A stretch of 64,000 nt of DNA from Rhea pennata. Its lineage: Eukaryota > Chordata > Aves > Rheiformes > Rheidae. A model generated the notes under the pieces. It was not told the origin of the DNA. It saw nothing but the letters and a program-made list of their open reading frames with translations, and did no database searches. The DNA lies in the NCBI RefSeq assembly GCF_028389875.1, contig NC_084671.1:29879083-29943082 (forward strand), read 5' to 3'. A program made the translations under genes and the position numbers. Within the stretch, counting starts at the first letter, position 1. Every line of letters begins with the position of its first letter. Positions 26,121 through 36,465 of this stretch are shown here, piece after piece.

Positions 26121-27823
26121 CACCCTTCAATAATGCATTTTTTTGCCTACAGATCTCTCTGATTATCCTCATGGTTGAAGAATCAGCAGCATGCAGAGAG
26201 CAGAAGCACACACAGCATGGACAATTGTGTTCTTGCCAGTGGCCAGAGCAGAACAATTTATAAAATGTGAAGTTGGTCTAATAGCACTGTATCATACTTG
26301 GAGGCAATTAGATCAGCAGGAAATTCCTTCCTAGGTAGCTACTGATGAAAGGCAGATTCAGTAGGACAATGAAGGGAGAAAAGGCAAAGAAAAGTAACAC
26401 CCCGCAGTCTGTAACCCCTGGGGTAAAAGAGCACTGTAAAGTCCTAAGCTTTAAGCAAAATATTACCAAAGCAGCAGCTTGCAGCCTACTTGCAGTTCAA
26501 CAAGAGTATTCCATCAACTCTTTATGAAAAAGACATATAAAGCTCAGGTAGGTAATAAAGTAACACAGTAATAAAGTCAAAATGAGAAGAAATGCAAAGA
26601 TTTGGCTAGAACTGAAGTATCAGTATTAAAATGCACAGATTTGTGGCTAATTACATATCAAATACTTAGAGAAAGTAAGTTTTGCCAGCAGTTTGTATGA
26701 TGATGATACTGAGCATTATTTTAATTCATTGCTACTGCTGTCATTCCAGTGAAACTGGGACAGAAAAAATAGAGACAGCCATCTGGAGGACATGATCCTA
26801 TGTTTAGGGAATTAAAAAACATGTATCATCAGTAAATGGACAGGAAAGCTAATTTGTACCAGGTTGCTGTTGGATTCAAAGGCAGACAGAAAAGGAGTAC
26901 AGACAGATCCTAACCAACAGAAATTCAGCCCCAACATGAGACACACGGACACAGCCCACAGGATCAAGGCCATCTGTTCCTGGCTAGTTTTGTCACCTAA
27001 AACGTGGCCAAAATTAACAAAACAAATGGCATTTGCTAGTAGAAATTACATACAGGACAATTCTGTTCTCAGAACTCAAAACACACACTCACTAGTGCAT
27101 TTGAATTAGAAAAAAATATGCTAAAAAAATATCTCTAGCATGGCTATTTTTCCAACCCATTTTGAATTATTAGTTTTCCTGGCAACCCTTTTGTCATCTG
27201 ATGGAAAAAAAAGGTCACACAATTGACTTAAGGCCAGTATCACTATCAGCCAGTGCTGAAGCCACGAACAGACTCCTGTTCCGTAACAGATGACCATATT
27301 GAGTTCTTAGCTTCATCATACAGAGTTGTTAGTCACCTGATCTTTCAGGTCACGCTTCTGATCTTGCTATAGATTTCATGGCATGCTTACAACTACAAGA
27401 AATTCAGAGTTTTATTCACTTAATAAACAATTGCATAGCTCACTTATCAAAAAATGCTGGATGTCCTAAAGGATTCTGAACCCAAGACTTGTGGATCTGA
27501 TTGATCTCTTTTGTGTGAGCTCTGAACAGCTGATGCTCTTCTTGGTCAAGGTAGTCAAATCATTAGTAAGAGAAGGGAAATCTTTCAAACATAGTTGTTT
27601 AGCCAGCTCTTAGTTAGCCAACAACCTTGTGCTAGAAAGAATTGATTCTAGTCTTTTATCTAGAAGGCATCCAACCTCTTCACTCCTGAACAAGTTTTCA
27701 GAGATGTTAGCCAAGTGTTCATCTCATAAAAGCAAATTTGTGATGCAGAGTTTAGATGTGTGCCAGAGTACAGAGTTGAAACCATGTCTGTGCAACCTGC
27801 ACATGCTCCCATCTTAAATTGCG
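26121..27823. other. Intergenic DNA between two CR1 copies
   Basis: AT-rich sequence with no gene or repeat that I can name. Single short open frames only. Confidence 0.5.
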
Positions 27824-28025
27824 AATCATAGAATCACTAAGGTTGGAAGGGACCTCTGGAGATCAGCTAGTCCAACCTCCCTGCTCAGCAGGGTCACCTA
27901 CAGCATGTTAGACAGGGTTGCATCCAGGCAGGTCTTGAATATCTCCAGAGAAGGAGACTCCACAACTTCTCTGGGCAACCTCTTCCAGTGCTCCATCACT
28001 CTCACACTGAAGAATTTCCCCCTCA
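27824..28025 (-). mobile_element. CR1 LINE 3' tail fragment (about 200 bp)
   Basis: The sequence aatcatagaatcactaaggt and what follows is a close match to the 3' end of the larger CR1 at 23884 onward, in the same orientation. It covers the 3' UTR and the last ORF2 codons and stops abruptly near ccccctcatg, so it is heavily 5'-truncated. Divergence is similar to that of the larger copy. Confidence 0.9.
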
Positions 28026-28039
28026 TGGTATTTCTCTTC

Positions 28040-28930
28040 CTTACTCAAGACTGTTGTGCACCACATGCTGACCCTTTGCTTCAACACACAGATGACAGAG
28101 CTCTACTGATATTTCTCTAAGGCCACACTGTTGTAAACCAGCTCAGCTCAGAGATGAACAGCTACTAATGGCTGAAGCTGAACCTAAGCAAAACAGAAGC
28201 AAGTCTGCTAGAGAGAATAAAGTGCTTCAGAGTTCACGGTCACAATACAATCTCCTTTGATTATTGATAACAGTTGCTCAAATTCAGACTGTATTTCAAG
28301 AGCATTCTTAAATTCCTTGCTGCAAATAAGACCTCTTTCAGTAGCTGCCACAATAAATATGATCTATATCTGGTTGACTATGAGATTCTGCCCCATTCTG
28401 CAGAGTGTTGCCCTGGCTGGCTTCAGTTACTCTTTGGTTAATTGGACTTCAGTTATGTAGTATACATGTTTAAGAATTCATCACTTTGAAAGCTCCAAGA
28501 GATACAGAACACTATAATACCATTTCTCACCCACACAGGCTACCCAAGTGCGTATCTGCTTTCTCCCAGATGCCTCTACAGGATCACATCTAATTTTAGG
28601 TCAAACAAAGTAACCATCTTTGTCTGAACCACGCCCACAAACTGCATGAAGCACTGGAATCAAATCTGCAGCTAGCAATTGAACTCCTCTGGCAAAAAGA
28701 AGAACTTGGTATCACAAAGATAAAATCCACCCACAGAGAAAACAGAGCCTCTGGGACACAACATAGACTGGACTGAATCTCTCCCTGAATTCGGGAATAG
28801 CATAAACCTTATAGTTGATACCCAGGGCAGAAAACGGTATTTCCCTGACTTATCTCCACTCCCACTCCCACCTCATATGTACATCAGAACACGTGTATTT
28901 AAATTCTGCCAAAACAAAACACTCCACTAC
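28040..28930 (+). mobile_element. Degenerate L2-like LINE ORF2 fragment
   Basis: The + strand translation, with frame shifts, keeps a series of LINE2/CR1-clade RT landmarks in the right order. TDDRALL at about 28090 stands where the catalytic YADD box with DTQLY lies. LKLNLSKTEASLL at 28170-28212 matches LKLNPSKTEVLL. YLVDYEILP near 28370 matches RLDYCNSLL. KLQEIQNTIIPFLTHTG near 28492 matches LQRVQNAAAR. SLPEFGNS near 28780 matches the WNSLP box. Several stops and indels break it, so it is old. The family name is tentative: it could be L2, CR1-L3 or another old relative, because only protein-level shadows remain. The neighbouring CR1 tail abuts it. Confidence 0.5.
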
Positions 28931-30685
28931 ATACTTTTGTTGTGCTGTGAATGGAGAAAACAAAACAGGGCACAGAAGTAAGCCACGCTACTTAATGGAG
29001 CACTAGAAATACACTGGAAGAGCAAAGCAGAGCCTTTGCAGAACAGCCTGAAGCCAACACAGCCTAGCAAATGCTAACATTGCATAAGCATCACATGAGT
29101 CTGTATAAGGAGGCACATATTCTTTGCTTTTTGAAGCTTTTTTGCATTCTTAAGGTGAAAGAGCAAAAGAGAAAAGTCTCAAAGGGAGAAGGAAAAAAAC
29201 TCTGAACAGTAATACCTTAGCACAGGGGGTCCGCTCTTCTTGACTCTCCATGTGCTAAACCTTATACACACAAAATCTTCATTGTATCAAAATATCTGTA
29301 TAATCAATAGCCAAAAGAAACAAACCTAGGAGAGTTGTAGGGAAGAAGCATACTGGCTATAGCTCAGAGCTGAGAGAGGAGAACAGCGTCCGAACGTCAG
29401 CTCTCTGCAACAAAAGGGTATTAGGCAGGCTACAGGGCCTAGCTGCCGTACCCTCTTTCACATCTAGAAATTCAGATTACTCAGGTATCTCTGTACTAGT
29501 TGCATGACTCTTTCAGCATGAGACTTTGACTCAAAATTACTCGAGACATTGGTGATACAGACGATTATCCTCTCCCAGCCAAAAAAACAGGGTGTATTAC
29601 TCTGAAGCTGGCTGTGGACTTGGCTTCTCAGAAACAATGTTCTTTCAGGGGTAATCTCACCATCTGTTTTCTACTAAGTAACCCAATCCCAAAGTATGGA
29701 AGGTGAACAAAGATGGTCTTAAAATGATTTACCAAGTGGAAAAGTCTGCAGGCAAAGGGGTGCCTGGTTTGACAAGATTCTTAACTTTATGCCAGCTGAA
29801 TATACCCACACATACGGAACACGTAACAAACTTAATAATATAAGGCCATTTAAGAAGAAATATGAATGGAGAACAGTTAAATTGGATCTAGTAGTACAAC
29901 TACCTTGAATTGTTCATACTCAGGTCTACTACCTCTCTCATAGTAGTTTTTAAGGATGGCAAGAAAAAAGTCAAAAACCAAGTTTCAGGTAAATGTGTCT
30001 ATGTAATGCTGAATAATAAAACACTCAACCAATCAAGTGGAAGTCTTACTCTGTAATGTTCTCACAAACACACTTGCTTCAAGTGATGGACGAAGTTTAA
30101 AAGAATGTTGATGGTGTGAGTGAACACATCCCTTCCGTGCCTTCCTGAAAAAACAAAATTCTCAAAACATTTCTGCAGCATAATAATAATTGAGTGGAGA
30201 AAGTCTGATAACGAAATACCCTTTATTTTCACTAAATACCACTGCTCATCTTGGATCTTGTTATTGGGGGGTAGAATCCCTTCTTCATTCTAGAGTCCCT
30301 ACATCCTCCACAAAGTACTAATAGTGAAAAGCTAAAGAAACAGAGAGAAGCTGAGAAGCTGTCCTCTGATAGAAGGCACCACAGTACAGCACTAGGGCAA
30401 TGCAACCTCCAGCCATTAGCTGCTACTCCCTACAGTACTGTCACACAAGAGTATTCCTGTTTCAGAAAATGTAATTTCACAAGCATTGTTATTAGACTAT
30501 TGAGTTTTCAAGTCCTTATAACCATTAGTCAGATTCTCTTTTTTTAAATACTCATGCAGGAAATCATGCAGCAACACCTTCATCTTCTTGACAATAAGAA
30601 TTTGTTTTGGCACACCAAACTATTACTCCTTTTTTCTATCAGTACATCATGAATGTCATTACAACAATACATACAAATATTTCCT
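28931..30685. other. Intergenic DNA downstream of FBXO45
   Basis: AT-rich, with no exon or nameable repeat. It lies beyond the most likely FBXO45 cleavage site. A further minus-strand AATAAA at 30227-30222 leaves open that some transcripts extend this far. Confidence 0.4.
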
Positions 30686-30689
30686 TCTG

Positions 30690-33135
30690 AATTATAGCAG
30701 TTTATTTTAATATTTTGTACAACTAGCATTGGTCTCCAGTAATAAGATTAATCTTACATAAGTGAGTTCCCCCAAACCCACCCTTAAGGAAGGAATGTTC
30801 AACTTTTACCATTTCTAATTTAGAGGGAAATTTTTATAGGGTAAGATGCAATTTGAAGAATGGAAAGAAATCTTTATTTGTGAATAAAATCCCTCAGAAG
30901 TTCTCAAGGTTTACCTACATCTACGGATTCATGAACAAGTGCAGAGGTCATGTCTTCCAAGACTGCATAAAGAATACATTCACCTAAAAGACAATTTTCT
31001 TCTCTGTAATGGGACAGGGTTTTGTTTCCTTTTTTCCTACTTCATACCACAAGGTTCTGCTACATAGATACATACTTTACAGTCTACAGACGATCAACAT
31101 TTGTAACAGATTTTTCCAAAAGGTACTCATATACCAGTCTCACTTCATTTACTCAGTTGTTTTCAGTACCATTTAAAACATCTTAATTCCTTACACTGCA
31201 TTTTTTTTTTAAACGCAGATAGGAGAAATTGACCTCAATAGATATTGCCTTTAAGGAATAAACTACACCTAAAACAAATAAATACTTTAAAATCCTTTTA
31301 AATGGCAATAATGTACATACTCTATTCCAGTGCAGAACTTAGGTAAATAGCACTCCAAGTATAGCTCTTCAGCAGCAGACTAAGAATCCCAGTCATCTGC
31401 TTGTACTATTTTCCTTACACTACTCAAGTAATGGGAAAAAAATTAACAACCTAAGAGAAATCCCTTTCTCTTCCACACTTGGAGATTTATCAGTGTCTGA
31501 TATGAAGTAATTCACATTCTCTAGCACAAATAAAACAAAAAGAGGTTGCATAAACATTTCCTTCTCCCTCCCTAAAAAACACGCCATCAGAAATTCTGAA
31601 ACAGTTCAAATAGTTCTGTTAAACTTGGAGAAACACCACCAGGAACAAATGAGAGTCAAATGTTAGCCACAGGGCTTACAGAATTCAATGTCCTATTGAA
31701 AGGAAATCCACTCTGGGGCTTAAATTAGCCTTACTTGTATGAAGGCTGACAGACACCTAGATCTCTACAGACCTTTCAACCTCAGAGGAAAGCAGTTTCC
31801 CCCAGAAGTACCTCTTTATTACACCTTTAAGCTTCACAGCCTTTTCAGCCTGTGCATTGAATGCTGTAATGCTGACATGTCAGTTGGTCTTGTAAGCTTT
31901 TAAAAAAACAGTGCAAGTGAAAAGCCCAAACGCTGAACCTGATCCAGAATCTCCAGAGGGAAGTGAGAATTTTACCAGTCCTGTCTCGAAATAGCAGGTG
32001 AATACTTGGGATTTTATTTACTTAAAGAAACCAATTAAAGTTAGGTTAAGTCAAGTCTTAAATCCTTATGAAACTTTAAATTGAAAACAAGATCTCGAAT
32101 GAGAGAAGCTGAATGTTGATTCTTCATTATTTTGAAAGTCTCATTTTACAATAGTGATTAGAGGTTATAAGACTTCTTTTAAAAGCTTGTCTTTTGGTAT
32201 CAAAAGGAAGATCAGCTCACTACAGTGTTGTACCTTTCATTCTTAAAAGGGACCATATACTTTGTCACAAAAAAAAAGAAAAAAAAACTTGTAGTGAAAA
32301 TTTCTTGTGTTTCTTAGAGAGAACAAATACATTGCTAAAGCTATGGAAACTTTCAGCTACGCAAAAATGAGCCAATGTAGCACCTTACTCCACAAGAGCA
32401 TCCCAAAATGCTTTACAATACAACAAAAGAAGTACTCTTACATGAATGTTATGTACCTGTCTGAGGTTTTTCTGATGCCACGTAGTGGGGTTTTTTTCCT
32501 TTGAGAAGTTATATCCCAGTTAGAATAAAGCAAATTCTTTCTTTTAACTGTTCTTTTCAACCTGTTATATATATACAACCTTTAAAATACACTTAAAAAT
32601 AGCTGCACACATTTTATATCATTCTACTAGAGAAGGGCAGTCCAGACAGACCATGCTTCTCAGTATATTAAAAATTGTAAATAAAACCCAACCAGACTTA
32701 TTCTCCTCTGGTACCCGTGCTGGCCCAAAGGAGGGAAGGGAAGGAACAAGCAGTTTAAAAATGGGAGTCTTTCACAAAACACGCTACTTACAAATCTCCA
32801 GTTAATTTCCTCAAGCAGTTTTATATCAAATTCTTCCTTAAATATTTGAGGTCACACACTGCCATCTTAGCAATGAAATCTGTTGCAACATGCATGTGCT
32901 AGCTTCCCACTAAACCAACTGCAACCCTGAGGATATGTCTGGCCTGGTAGAAAGAGGAAATGTAACACAATTCCTGAAGTATGGCTGGTCCTCCATTTCA
33001 AAATTCTTTATAGTTTCCTTAATGGTTCTTGGACACACACCCACACTTTTTTCTAGTTCACTTTTCCCTCTAACCAACATGCAGATTTCTCCTCCGAATC
33101 ATCCACATCTTGATGTCCCAACGAAACAATCCACA
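30690..33135 (-). other. FBXO45: Probable long 3' UTR of FBXO45
   Basis: There are about 2.4 kb of AT-rich sequence after the stop codon without any other gene. Minus-strand AATAAA hexamers occur at 32018-32013, 31820-31815, 30878-30873 and 30716-30711. The last is followed on the minus strand by tttgtatgtattgttgt, a good downstream GU-rich element, so cleavage near 30690 is the best guess. Several earlier hexamers suggest alternative polyadenylation. The extent is inferred, not proven. Confidence 0.45.
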
Positions 33136-33321
33136 TCATCCATCCAGAGGTTTTCCCAGGTAGACCAAAGTCACTTCCGTGTTACCATACACAGCAGACA
33201 CTGCTGGATACAGGCAAACTTTTGGCAGTCCTCTGAATGCAACTCCCAAGAACTCATAGCCCCTCTCAAAAGCTAATGTTTTGTCTTCCATGTCCAGGAT
33301 AACTCGGATCCGCTCACCTAT
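33136..33321 (-). CDS. FBXO45: FBXO45 exon 3 (end of SPRY and stop)
   Basis: The exon encodes 61 residues starting [14 protein letters not shown] and the TGA stop at 33138-33136. The acceptor tttctgtttccag ends at 33322. It is separated from exon 2 by a 2.0 kb AT-rich intron that holds nothing I can name. Confidence 0.97.
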   Translation of the reverse strand: MGERIRVILDMEDKTLAFERGYEFLGVAFRGLPKVCLYPAVSAVYGNTEVTLVYLGKPLDG

Positions 33322-36153
33322 CTGGAAACAGAAATAAGAGGAAGAAAAACAAAACAGAAGAAAAAGGTCAACATATTCATATGCAGACATGAAAAATAAA
33401 GCAAAAGCCATGTACAGTACAGTAGCTCATCTCAAAGTTAGATTTTCCTGTTTCTCAAGATTACACTACTTTTTCTGTGGTGTTTTTCCACTTCACTGAT
33501 ATATGTAAGATTCTGAGCACCTGTACCGGCAGCTTCTAATGAGCAACCTATATCTAACCACCACTGCAGTAACAAATGTAGCCCTTCACATGAGAACACT
33601 GCAATAGCACTGAAAATTAGCACACCATATTGCATTTACTTCAGAATTCTGCAGCCTGTGGAAGTTTTGTAATAGCCTCCACCAAAAGTTATCCAAACTC
33701 TGTATTTGGTTGTTATTATTGACCAGTAGTGTCTATGAAGAGTAATTCTAAAGACAATGAACCTGCTTTAAAGAAAGATAAGTACAAGATGCAAAATATA
33801 TCAGAGTATTTAACCAAGTATGCAAGTACTGTCACTGTCATAGGGATTCCTTTACCAAAGCAGAAAGACATTACTGTGCAAAACTTATGCAAAGTATGAA
33901 AGAAGTTAAAATATATATACACACAAGTGAAATGATCACTGAATGCAGCAAGTTGATCAGATCAGGACATACAAGATGCTTCTTGCATTCGCCTACCACA
34001 TTTTTCAAATGTAAATGCAAGTCACAGACACCAGCAGCAAGCATAACATGATATAGCACAAACTTCTGATTCTCCACAAGCCAACTGCAATGTTGGCATT
34101 TTCTTCAAATCAACACATTTTTCTTCCAACGCTAACAAACATATAGTTACTTTTAGTATATTATATAAAGCAGCTCACTGTGCATGTTTTACTAAATACA
34201 AAATACTTTAAAAAATCATGTCTGAGCTCCAAGCAATTTTTACAAATAAAGAAGTAATTCCAAGAACTGTTCACCCTTGAGTCCACATGAGAGTTTGCCT
34301 GGCTTTAAAACTTTTTATTGTCCTGTTGCTGTATAAAGGCCTATGCAAGGATAGCAGAAACTGTCCACAAATGGTCCAGTCTGGAAAGTGTCTGTACTAT
34401 CTGCAAGTTAGAAAACACGTAAATAGAAAGCAAGCTCTTTAATTACACTAATTTTAGGCTTTGTTTGCAAAAATAGCAGGTATAAGTTCCAGACCAAATC
34501 AGATTTAAGTGCTTGGCAGTGACCCTTTATGAAATTTAGGAGTATCAGATACAAGTTAATACGCAAACCTTCACCCAAAACTGAAATACAAGCAGCCTTG
34601 GAGTCAATATTCATACAAAACCATTGATGTTAGGAGACAGAAATTATATACTGCATATAGCTGAAGCTGTAATGTGAGGAAATCTAGTAGGCAAAGTGTC
34701 ATTGTGCAGGCAGCCAAAAGAGCAAAGATAAACCACTTTTATATGGACAGAAAGACAGAATGGCACTTCCTCTTTAATAACATCTAGTTATCTAAACATC
34801 ACATCCCAGTCCAGGGATGTCACCTTTGGGAACACTGCCAGGGAGCACACAAACAGCACTCAGAATTACTGCACTTTTTTGCAGGAAGATTCTTACCTGA
34901 GCACTAACCTCAACTCCTACTGCAGGGTAACAAAAATATAACACAGCTACCACACACAGTCATATTACTGACTGGGAAAATCTTTACTTAAAATAGCTAG
35001 AATAGCCTTGTCAGCTTTTATTTCAGAAAGCAATTATCTTTAAATAAGCACCCATGGTGTGTTTTCTTCACCTGATATTTCAAATAAAAGTGTGTTTGTT
35101 ATCAGTAGGGGAAACAACAAAGAGTGAGTTGTACAGAACATCACACACAGATGTAATTTAAGGAAACATTAAATTAAGGGGGGAAAAACCCTTGTACAGC
35201 AATTATTTACCTTCTGCAGGGCACCTTTTGCTCTTGATCACCACTTTAGCTCAGTTCAGCCAACAGCTAACTGCTGTACACTATGAAGAAATTCTCAGAG
35301 TATAGCTGTTGCCAGGCATGGTAAGGCTTCCAGTCTGTGCCAAGTCTTACCCACCTGGTATTTCGGTGCGTTATTGCACTGAGGGAAGCTGCCGTTCACT
35401 TCTCCATTATGCAGCAAATTATTGTCCACCAAATTCCAGCCCCAGCTCTGGTCATCACTCCCCAGCAGCGCCACGTAGCCCTGGCACTGCATGGCAGCCC
35501 GCTTAGTGGCGATGCCGATGACGGCCACGGTGCCCAGCGGGCCCTCCCACCACACTTCCCATGCATGGCGGCCCTCGCTGAAGCCGATCTTGGTCCTTGC
35601 CCCATCTGTGCTCTGCGCAATGGGGTTGCGGTGCAAAGTGAAGCCGTTCTTCTTGATGTAGACGTTCCTGGAGCAGTCATTGGTGCTAAAGGCATGGTGA
35701 AAGGCACGTACCTAGCAGGGGAGGAGGGAGAAGGTGTTTAGGCAGGAAGGGACGACCCAGAGCGCGCCGGCGGGGCCGCTGAAAGGCAATACCCATCCCT
35801 CCTCCTCCCCCCACCACCCACCGGCTCCTAACGCAGGGCGCGCAACGACGCTGGCCCCGCGGCTGCCCCGCCGCCCCGGGCGCCACATGGCTCACCTTGC
35901 CCTTGTAGGTGGGCACGTTGCAGAGGATGTCGGTGCGCAGCGCCTCCTCCGCCAGGCAGCGGGCCGCCAGGCTGCGCCACACCTCACTGTTCTCGTCGCC
36001 GTGGAGGACGCGGTGCCACAGCTTGCAGACCAGGGCGCAGCTCCGCAGCTCCCGCAGCTCCAGGTAGGAGAACACCAGCTCCAGCACCCGCCCCGGCAGC
36101 CGCCATCCCGCTCCCCCCGCTACCGCCGCGCCCGCGCCGCCGCCCGCCGCCAT
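33136..36153 (-). CDS. FBXO45: F-box/SPRY domain-containing protein 1, atypical ubiquitin-ligase receptor (three exons)
   Basis: Minus-strand exons 36153-35896, 35711-35355 and 33321-33136 encode 266 aa. Residues 1-17 are Gly/Ala-rich, the F-box spans about 18-62 ([20 protein letters not shown]) and the SPRY domain fills about 92-266 up to the C-terminal LGKPLDG. Family knowledge: FBXO45 binds SKP1 but, instead of a CUL1 complex, works with the RING protein MYCBP2/PHR1; it acts in neurons and at synapses, with MUNC13-1 among reported substrates. The SPRY part appears almost identical to human. Length is 20 aa below human (286), all lost from the low-complexity Gly/Ser/Ala N-terminus. The start was chosen at the ATG that begins MAAGGGAG, as in other vertebrates. 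The reading frame continues upstream through GC-rich DNA, but that is chance. The gene diverges from WDR53 across a shared CpG island. Confidence 0.98.
35355..35711 (-). CDS. FBXO45: FBXO45 exon 2 (first part of SPRY)
   Basis: The exon encodes 119 codons from [12 protein letters not shown] to NNAPKYQ. The acceptor is cctcccctgctag, ending at 35712, and the donor is CAG|GTGGGT, starting at 35354. Both junctions are in phase 0. Confidence 0.97.
35896..36153 (-). CDS. FBXO45: FBXO45 exon 1 (Gly/Ala leader and F-box)
   Basis: The exon encodes 86 codons ending PTYKGK in phase 0. The donor is AAG|GTGAGC, starting at 35895. The whole exon lies in the CpG island and is over 70 percent G+C by eye. 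Confidence 0.97.
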
Positions 36154-36399
36154 CGCCTCGGGCGGCGGCGCCCCCCGCCGGGCCCGCCGCCTTTGCGCCT
36201 CGAGGCCGCGGAGGGGGCGGGAAACGACGGGTTTGCCGCCCTTCGCCAGCGACAAGCGCAGGCGGAAGCGCGGGCGGGCGGCGGAGCACGGCGGCGGGCC
36301 CTCGACCGCAGGCGCGCCGGCCGCCCGCCCCGCTCTGCCGCCGCCGCCGGCACAGGCCTCACAGGGAGGGGGGGCGCGCGCGCGGCGCCGCCGCCATGA

Positions 36400-36465
36400 C
36401 GGCTGCAAGCAGCGCCGCCGGAGGCTGCGGCCGCGCATGCGCGGGGCGGGGCGCGAGAGAAGCCG
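36400..36465 (+). other. WDR53: Candidate untranslated first exon of WDR53
   Basis: An acceptor (tttgttttcacag, ending 38676) sits 13 bases before the WDR53 ATG, so a 5' non-coding exon is needed. The best donors on the + strand in the CpG island are GTGAGG at 36466 and GTGAGG at 36471. The start coordinate is a guess. Confidence 0.4.
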
